Assembly (NCBI GenBank): GCA_000431775.1 | Contig: FR888213.1 | Span: 1-11,833, forward strand | Direction: 5' to 3' | DNA from: Clostridium sp. CAG:413 | Lineage (GTDB): Bacteria; Bacillota; Clostridia; Oscillospirales; Acutalibacteraceae | DNA: 11,833 bases | In this document: in pieces, positions 6,999 to 11,833 of the stretch | Layout of the letters: the number at the start of each line of letters is the position of its first letter | Position numbering within the stretch: the stretch's first letter is position 1 | The notes under the pieces: model-generated | The model's input: only the letters and a program-made list of their open reading frames with translations | Databases searched by the model: none | What the model was told of the DNA's origin: nothing | Made by a program: the position numbers and the translations under genes

Positions 6999-8656
6999 TT
7001 CCCGTCACCTTCTTTCACTTCAAATACAAGGCGCTGGTATTCCTCGTCATCCTCTTTTTCACAGCGAATACCGTCTCCGCTTACTAAAGCGGAAAGGTCG
7101 GCTTTGCAGCACACATTCAGTGACAAACGCAAGCCGTTTGCCTTTATGAGGCTTACCTGTATGCCTGTTAAATTCAAAATATCGGCTTCAATAACCGATT
7201 CGTAAAAATCAAATACAGCGGTCGCCGTTTTGCCGGAGAGCATGGAAAGAGACTCGTCCACATAGAGTGAGCTGCGGACACCCAACAGCTTCAGCGTTTG
7301 GAGCGACTCATTGAAGGCACGGTGGAGTTCCGTTGCCGATATTTTAATATCTCGGTCGGTAAGGAGCGTCAGATGTTTGCGGCGCTTAATATAGCTGCAC
7401 AGCACGGCAATCTCGGCGAGAAGCGTTTTGGCTCTGTCGGGATCGGTGCTTGAGATTCGGCGGTATTCCTTGGTGAGCTCTGCAATGCGGTCTATCTGTG
7501 TCTGTGTAGCGGAACGCAAAAGATCATACAACCGGTTTTGCTCCTCCACCTTGCGGCGCTTGGTTTCACGCTTGTATTCATAACGGAGAATTTCGTTCCT
7601 GTCGGCAAGCTCGTCTGCAAGAAGCTCGGAGTCCTCCTTGATGTCACGCAGAGCCGACACATCCTCTGTCCATACGGCATAGCCGCCGTCAATGGGCATG
7701 GTGTGAACGGTCAAGCCGTCCATCGTGACCGGGCTTTGCTCGGCTTTTTTCATCGTTTCCTTTGAGATAGGCGCAGTGTTTACAGCTGCATACCGAACGG
7801 TAAAGTCCTTGTCGGTGATCTCCGCCGATGTGCCGACAGATGAGTCAAACAAGTCCACATAATGGCTGTTTGAATGTATATATCCGCAGGCGATGCAAAG
7901 CTCGAAGGTCAGAATATACATCACACTTTGGAATGCGGCAATATCGCCGAACAAGTGGAGCAGCCAATCCGCACCCGCATAGTAAAGTGCGCTGTAAACA
8001 ATCGTCAGCAGCATAGGAACAATGGGCAGAAAGTGGAGCCTTCCTTTTTGCACGCGGCATTTAAAGAACATAATAACAAGTGCGGCAAAGGCACACAGCA
8101 CCTGCCAGCCTGCAATAATGAAGTAGCCTGTCGAGTAGCCGTTGTTTTTGTCTGTCCACACAGCGGCGTCCTTCGGAAAGGTAAATACGAATTGGTGCAG
8201 GTCATTTGTGAGCACGAGCAGAAGCAATACGCCGGAGATGATCCACAGAACCGACATTCCCTTGGGGAATTTGTATTCGTCCGGTTTCCCTAATGACATG
8301 GCAATCAGCAGCGCCAGCATAGGCACAAACAGCATCGGCAGATAGAACAGATACCACAGGTAACGGACGGCGTCCGGCTGCCAAAATATAAAATACTTTG
8401 CCGAACGGACTACCATCCAGATGATGAGCAACACTGCGGTGCCCGTCATAAACCGGCATACCTGCTTTTGCACGATCCGCTGACGGACAGAGAGCCCCCA
8501 GGCGGCGAACAGACCGATATAGATAAAGCTGCGCAGATAGGAAAACAGCATCGGGTAAAAGTCGCCCCTGCCTATTATGCGAAAAGCGTATGCCGAAACG
8601 ACGGCGAGTATGATAATACAGCCGTTGAACAGTTCTTTTTTGCGCCTGTGCGTCAA
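6995..8656 (-). CDS. 7TM membrane sensor with degenerate histidine-kinase-like C-terminus
   Basis: 553 residues from a TTG start at 8656. About eight hydrophobic segments fill residues 10-260 and include LTNDLHQFVFTFP, resembling the N-terminal 7TM sensor region of clostridial histidine kinases (HisKA_7TM-like). A small domain (about 275-335) and a long coiled coil (340-400) follow. The C-terminal part contains CSYIKRRKHL and ends in a stretch resembling the ATPase fold (AVFDFYESVIEADILNL), but it has no recognisable phosphoacceptor H box, N-box Asn or glycine boxes. It probably cannot act as a kinase and may instead feed signal into the kinase encoded next. I chose TTG because the upstream ATG at 8701 lies in the promoter -10 and the one at 8728 in the -35. 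AAGGGG (8665-8670) lies 8 bases before TTG. It is the first gene of the operon. Confidence 0.8.
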   Translation of the reverse strand: MTHRRKKELFNGCIIILAVVSAYAFRIIGRGDFYPMLFSYLRSFIYIGLFAAWGLSVRQRIVQKQVCRFMTGTAVLLIIWMVVRSAKYFIFWQPDAVRYLWYLFYLPMLFVPMLALLIAMSLGKPDEYKFPKGMSVLWIISGVLLLLVLTNDLHQFVFTFPKDAAVWTDKNNGYSTGYFIIAGWQVLCAFAALVIMFFKCRVQKGRLHFLPIVPMLLTIVYSALYYAGADWLLHLFGDIAAFQSVMYILTFELCIACGYIHSNSHYVDLFDSSVGTSAEITDKDFTVRYAAVNTAPISKETMKKAEQSPVTMDGLTVHTMPIDGGYAVWTEDVSALRDIKEDSELLADELADRNEILRYEYKRETKRRKVEEQNRLYDLLRSATQTQIDRIAELTKEYRRISSTDPDRAKTLLAEIAVLCSYIKRRKHLTLLTDRDIKISATELHRAFNESLQTLKLLGVRSSLYVDESLSMLSGKTATAVFDFYESVIEADILNLTGIQVSLIKANGLRLSLNVCCKADLSALVSGDGIRCEKEDDEEYQRLVFEVKEGDGK

Positions 8657-8699
8657 TCCCGCCGCCCCTTTCCGCTTAAAATATGCCCTCTCAAAGCGC

Positions 8700-8728
8700 A
8701 TTATAGCATAAACCCCGCACTTTCTCAA
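8700..8728 (-). promoter_or_regulatory. Sigma-A promoter of the 7TM / kinase / regulator operon
   Basis: TTGAGA (8723-8728), a 17-base spacer and TATAAT (8700-8705), with an extended -10 TG (TGCTATAAT). This is the best promoter in the window. The predicted transcription start is near 8693, leaving a leader of about 37 bases before the TTG start. Confidence 0.85.
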
Positions 8729-8739
8729 CCGATTTCGGT
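8728..8739. promoter_or_regulatory. Short palindrome abutting the -35 of the sensor operon
   Basis: ACCGA-AA-TCGGT (minus strand) has perfect 5-bp arms, shares one base with the -35 hexamer and is centred near -40. It could be an operator, perhaps for autoregulation. Its sequence does not match the inverted repeat at 5016-5033. Confidence 0.35.
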
Positions 8740-8806
8740 AGGTATTTGAAAATTATCATCACGGCGCGGCTTCACGGCTATAATATATAATGAAAATTTA
8801 TATCAA

Positions 8807-8837
8807 AAAACGGAGTCGATCATGTCGGCTCCGTTTT
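8807..8837 (-). terminator. Intrinsic terminator of argGH
   Basis: Arms of 13 bp (AAAACGGAGCCGA and TCGACTCCGTTTT on the minus strand, one G-U pair) enclose a 5-base loop and are followed by a run of six Ts in total. It starts about 19 bases after the argH stop. The A-tract on the other side means it could also work in the opposite direction. Between here and the sensor promoter (8740-8806) I see only AT-rich sequence and a TCACGGC direct repeat (8759-8765, 8772-8778). Confidence 0.9.
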
Positions 8838-8856
8838 GTTATGGATAAATATTCTG

Positions 8857-10170
8857 TTATTTCATCAGCCCTCTGCGTTTGACGCAGTTCTCGAGCTTTA
8901 TCGCATCATAAACTCCGTCGTCAAAGAGGTCGCAGACGCTCTTGTATTCGTCGAGGCTGAGCGTTTCGAGCGTTTTGCCCGTTTTTATGCAAAGAGCTAC
9001 CAGCTCGCCCGTGGCTTTATAGGCGTCTCTGAACGGCAGACCCTTTGACACAAGGTAGTCGGCGCAGTCCGTGGCGTTGATGAAGCCGCCCGCCGCAGCC
9101 TTTCTCATATTCTCGGGGAGCGCTTTCATCGTCGATATCATCGGCACGAGGGTCACAAGGCAGATATTCACTGTGTCGAAGGCGTCGAATATTGCGTCCT
9201 TATCCTCCTGCATATCCTTGTTGTAGGCGAGGGGCAGACCCTTCATCACGGTCAGCAGGGTCATCAGGTCGCCGAATACCCTGCCGCTCTTGCCCCTGAC
9301 AAGCTCGGCGATATCGGGATTTTTCTTCTGCGGCATGATGCTCGAGCCGGTCGAGAATGCGTCGTCAAGCTCGACAAATTTGAATTCCCACGAGCACCAG
9401 AGGATTATCTCCTCGCACAGCCTCGAGAGATGCACCATCACAAGCGACAGCGCCGAGGCAAGCTCGATGCAGAAGTCACGGTCGGCAACGCCGTCGAGTG
9501 TGCTTGCGGTGTAGGAGTCAAAGCCGAGCAGCTCGGCGGTCATGGCTCGGTCGATCGGGTAGGTCGTGCCCGCAAGGGCGCCGCTGCCGAGAGGGGAGGA
9601 ATTCATGCGCTTTTTGGCGTCCTCAAGCCTGCCGAGGTCGCGGGAGAGCATCTCGGTGTAGGCAAAAAGATGAGTTTTGAAGGTTATCGGCTGGGCACGC
9701 TGCAAATGGGTGTAGCCCGGCATTATCGCGTCGGCGTATTCGTCTCCCTTTGCGGCGAGGGCGGCTATAAGCTCCTTGACGAGCGAAAGGGTCTTGTCGC
9801 ATTCGTCGCGCAGATAAAGGCGCACATCGAGGGCGACCTGGTCGTTACGGCTCCTGCCCGTATGCAGGCGCTTGCCCGCGTCGCCGATGCGCTCGGTCAG
9901 GGTCTGCTCGATAAAGGTGTGGATATCCTCGGCGTTCGGGTCGATGGCAAGTGTGCCGTCTGCTATCTCGGCTTTTATCTTTGCAAGCTCGGCGGCTATG
10001 GCGGCGCCGTCCTCGGCGGGGATTATCCCCTTTGCGGCGAGCATGGTCACATGGGCGATGCTGCCCTCGATATCCTGAGCGTACATCCTGGAATCCGTCG
10101 CAATGGATGAATTGAAGTCGTTGGTCTTTTTATCCGCTTCCTTTGAGAAGCGCCCTGCCCAGAGTTTCAT
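8857..10170 (-). CDS. argH: Argininosuccinate lyase
   Basis: 437 residues. It catalyses the last step of arginine synthesis, splitting argininosuccinate into arginine and fumarate in the cytoplasm as a tetramer. Diagnostic features are the N-terminal MKLWAGRFSKEADKKTNDFN, HTGRSRNDQVALDVRLYLRD (about 100-120), THLQRAQPITF, and the fumarate-lyase signature GSSIMPQKKNPD (about 268-279) containing the catalytic Ser loop. The C-terminus is complete. I chose the ATG at 10170 because GGAGG lies 8 bases upstream and the family begins at this point; the in-frame extension to 10257 crosses the intergenic hairpin. It follows argG by 61 bases and is transcribed with it. Confidence 0.97.
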   Translation of the reverse strand: MKLWAGRFSKEADKKTNDFNSSIATDSRMYAQDIEGSIAHVTMLAAKGIIPAEDGAAIAAELAKIKAEIADGTLAIDPNAEDIHTFIEQTLTERIGDAGKRLHTGRSRNDQVALDVRLYLRDECDKTLSLVKELIAALAAKGDEYADAIMPGYTHLQRAQPITFKTHLFAYTEMLSRDLGRLEDAKKRMNSSPLGSGALAGTTYPIDRAMTAELLGFDSYTASTLDGVADRDFCIELASALSLVMVHLSRLCEEIILWCSWEFKFVELDDAFSTGSSIMPQKKNPDIAELVRGKSGRVFGDLMTLLTVMKGLPLAYNKDMQEDKDAIFDAFDTVNICLVTLVPMISTMKALPENMRKAAAGGFINATDCADYLVSKGLPFRDAYKATGELVALCIKTGKTLETLSLDEYKSVCDLFDDGVYDAIKLENCVKRRGLMK

Positions 10171-10192
10171 GATTTTTTCCTCCGTATACAAA

Positions 10193-10220
10193 CCGAGGCG
10201 GTTGAAAGTAACCGCCCCGA
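10193..10220 (-). terminator. Hairpin between argG and argH (partial terminator or processing site)
   Basis: Core arms GGCGGTT and AACCGCC with a 6-base loop extend to about 11 pairs with G-U pairs. Only a short TTT follows, so full termination is unlikely. It may reduce argH transcription or stabilise the argG message end. It sits just upstream of the argH ribosome-binding site. Confidence 0.4.
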
Positions 10221-10231
10221 TATGGTGAATT

Positions 10232-11458
10232 TTATTTATTGTTGCGCTCGGCTTCAAGTATAGCCTTGACCTTGATGGGCAGGCCGAAGAGGTTGATGAA
10301 GCCTGCGGAATCCTTCTGATTGTAAACGTCGTCGGCGTCGAAGGTGGCGAAATCCTCGCTGTAGAGAGTGTAGGGGGAGGTAACGCCCGCGTTGATGATG
10401 TTGCCCTTATAGAGCTTGACCTTTACGTCGCCGGTGACGGTCTGCTGAGTGCTGCTCACAAAGGCGGAGAGCGCCTCCCTGAGCGGAGTGTACCACTGGC
10501 CGAAGTAGACGAGCTCGGCGAAGCGGTGAGCCACAAGTTCTTTATAGTGCATGGTGTCCCTGTCAAGGGTGATGGTCTCGAGAATGTCGTGCGCCTTATA
10601 GAGGATAGCGCCGGCGGGATTCTCATAAACGCCCCTGGACTTCATGCCGACGAGCCTGTTCTCGACAAGGTCGTTGAGGCCTATGCCGTTTTTGCCGCCG
10701 ACTTCGTTAAGGTATTCGATAAGCTCGACGCCGCCCATCTCCTTGCCGTTGACGGCGGTGGGCACGCCCTTCTCAAAGTGAATGGTGAGGTAGGTGTCCT
10801 CGTCGGGAGCCATCTCGGGAGAAACGCCCATCTCAAGGAAGCCGGGCTTGTTATATTGCGGCTCGTTTGCGGGGTCCTCAAGGTCGAGACCCTCGTGCGA
10901 GAGATGCCAGAGGTTCTTATCCTTGGAGTAGTTGGTCTCACGGTTTATCTTAAGAGGAATATTGTGCGCCTCGGCGTACTATATCTCCTCCTCACGGGAT
11001 TTGATGTTCCAGATCCTCCAGGGGGCGATTATCTCCATCTCGGGGGCGAACGCCTTTATCGCAAGCTCAAACCTTACCTGATCGTTGCCCTTGCCGGTGC
11101 AGCCGTGGCAGATAGCGTCGGCGCCCTCGGCCTTGGCGATCTCGACGAGCTTCTTTGCGATTATCGGGCGGGCGAAGGAGGTGCCGAGCAGATATTCCTT
11201 CTCATAAACCGCGCCTGCCTGAATGGTGGGGAAGATGTAGTCGCTGACGAATTCATCCTTGAGGTCGGCAACATAGAGCTTTGACGCGCCGGTCTTAATG
11301 GCTTTCTCCTCAAGTCCGTCAAGCTCGGTGCCCTGACCTACGTCGCCCGATACTGCGATGACCTCGCAGTTGTTGTAATTTTCCTTGAGCCAGGGGATGA
11401 TTATCGACGTGTCAAGTCCGCCGGAATAAGCAAGAACTACTTTTTTGATCTCTTTCAT
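10232..11458 (-). pseudogene. argG: Argininosuccinate synthase gene interrupted by an in-frame TAG
   Basis: The reading frame is collinear over 408 positions, the normal ArgG length. ArgG joins citrulline and aspartate with ATP to make argininosuccinate. The N-terminal PP-loop [10 protein letters not shown] (about 9-18) binds [16 protein letters not shown] and IIAPWR are typical of the first domain; the synthetase domain contains [15 protein letters not shown] and the C-terminus ends [16 protein letters not shown]. Codon 160 (10979-10981), between REEEI and YAEAHNIP, is TAG. The halves are in the same frame, so this is a single-base nonsense change, not a frameshift. Relatives usually have Glu, Asp or Gln here, so GAG or CAG to TAG would suffice. 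A truncated product would lack the synthetase domain. Sequencing or assembly error is a serious alternative because argH and the promoter are intact. Confidence 0.9.
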
Positions 11459-11493
11459 AATAAAAATCTCCGTTTCGTTGGTTTCTATACACC

Positions 11494-11521
11494 ATTATAC
11501 ACGGAATATTCAAAAAATCAA
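11494..11521 (-). promoter_or_regulatory. Promoter of argGH
   Basis: TTGATT (11516-11521), a 16-base spacer and a consensus TATAAT (11494-11499). The predicted start is near 11487, about 29 bases before the argG ATG. The ribosome-binding site is GGAG in ACGGAGATTTTT, 8 bases from the ATG. Confidence 0.75.
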
Positions 11522-11543
11522 GTGGTTTTTGAATATTTATGCA
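11505..11543. promoter_or_regulatory. ARG-box-like operators over the argG promoter (probable ArgR sites)
   Basis: TGCATAAATATTCA (minus strand, 11530-11543) fits the ARG-box pattern TGAAT-WWWW-ATTCA with one mismatch, just upstream of the -35. A second half-site, TGAATATTC, lies in the spacer. Together they form a perfect 12-bp inverted repeat, AATATTCAAAAA / TTTTTGAATATT (11505-11516 and 11526-11537), with a 9-base gap covering the -35. Repression by ArgR with arginine would be expected; the ArgR gene is not in the window. Confidence 0.6.
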
Positions 11544-11583
11544 AATTTGGCGTATTGACCAAAAAAACGGAGATTTTGAATTC

Positions 11584-11833
11584 TTAACCGAGCAAAAGTC
11601 CTACTTTTTTCTTCGCTTTTGTCAGTGTGCGATTCGCAATGCGGGCGGCTTTCTCCGCTCCGGCGGCTGCGGTCTGCATGAGATATTCCTTATCGGCCAT
11701 AAATCTCTTGTAGTTCTCCTGCACGGGGCGCAGCTCCTCGATGACCGCTTCGGCAACCTTGACCTTGAAGTCGCCGTAGCCCTTGCCGTCGAATTCACGC
11801 TCGATAGCCTCGTAGTCAAGGCCGGTGCAGCAG
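11584..11833 (-). CDS. trpS: Tryptophan-tRNA ligase, C-terminal part
   Basis: The last 82 residues plus the stop (TAA at 11584-11586) of a gene running in from the right edge. The sequence GKGYGDFKVKVAEAVIEELR followed by PVQENYKRFMADKEYL and a GAEKAARIANRTL helix matches the C-terminal helical region of bacterial TrpS. TrpS charges tRNA-Trp in the cytoplasm. The catalytic HIGH and KMSKS motifs lie outside the window, so the assignment rests on this C-terminal region. No complete hairpin terminator follows the stop; only a CTCCGTTTTTTT tract resembling the 3' half of one. Confidence 0.85.
   Translation of the reverse strand, partial: CCTGLDYEAIEREFDGKGYGDFKVKVAEAVIEELRPVQENYKRFMADKEYLMQTAAAGAEKAARIANRTLTKAKKKVGLLLG

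Larger units (their letters stand above)
11463..11577. repeat. 13-bp perfect inverted repeat linking the trpS 3' side and the argG ribosome-binding site
   Basis: AAAATCTCCGTTT (11463-11475) and AAACGGAGATTTT (11565-11577) are exact reverse complements, 89 bases apart. On the minus strand the first arm follows the trpS stop by 6 bases. The second arm covers the GGAG ribosome-binding site of argG. The argG promoter lies between the arms. Confidence 0.8.

Noticed and set aside
8759..8778. TCACGGC direct repeat upstream of the sensor promoter as a regulator site
   Set aside because: Only two 7-base copies, far upstream, with no matching copies at the other promoter beyond a loose TCACTGGC; too weak to call.
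8779..8791. Two plus-strand TATAAT elements
   Set aside because: No matching -35 at a usable distance and no plus-strand gene downstream; they are a by-product of AT-rich intergenic sequence.
10171..10257. N-terminal extension of argH
   Set aside because: It is in frame but crosses the intergenic hairpin and overlaps the argG end. The family start and a proper ribosome-binding site are at 10170.
10979..10981. TAG in argG as a sense codon (pyrrolysine or genetic-code change)
   Set aside because: No other conserved gene here has an in-frame TAG, and no Pyl genes or suppressor tRNA are in the window. A mutation or base-call error is simpler.

Overview
The window looks like chromosomal DNA from a gut-type Clostridia bacterium (Bacillota, Oscillospiraceae/Ruminococcaceae-like). 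I infer this from the protein families: a clostridial SPFH protein, surface proteins with GYTG/CxxC repeats, a 7TM sensor with a NarL-type two-component pair, and argGH beside trpS. Shine-Dalgarno sites are strong and promoters are sigma-A-like. Every gene I can support lies on the minus strand, so the locus reads from high to low coordinates. No tRNA, rRNA, CRISPR array, transposase or phage gene is visible, and no gene-free stretch exceeds 300 bases.

Right part (11833 to 8807), core metabolism: the C-terminus of trpS, then argG and argH, ending at a strong hairpin terminator. A sigma-A promoter with ARG-box-like operators sits between trpS and argG. As read, argG carries an in-frame TAG at codon 160. 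A 13-bp perfect inverted repeat links the trpS 3' side to the argG ribosome-binding site.

Middle part (8739 to 5081), a signalling operon: a clear promoter drives three genes, the last two starting inside 4-bp stop/start overlaps. They are a 7TM membrane protein with a degenerate kinase-like C-terminus (TTG start), a PAS-containing DesK/NarX-type histidine kinase, and a LuxR/NarL response regulator. A terminator follows 9 bases after the last stop.

Left-middle part (5033 to about 660), the likely output: a second promoter has an 18-bp inverted repeat centred near -41.5, the usual site for a class II activator. It drives a stand-alone receiver-like protein that has lost its phosphorylation residues (Asp to Glu), then a 1250-residue secreted protein. 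The secreted protein begins with an acidic domain carrying 61 cysteines in 279 residues and continues with Ig-like, CxxC-repeat and InlB-like modules. I infer that the sensor operon controls this surface protein. The combination is the best candidate here for an undescribed system.

Left end (about 640 to 1): the decayed remains of a small lipoprotein gene (ACG in place of the start codon, frameshift, shortened end), then the first 68 codons of an SPFH-domain gene that runs out of the window.
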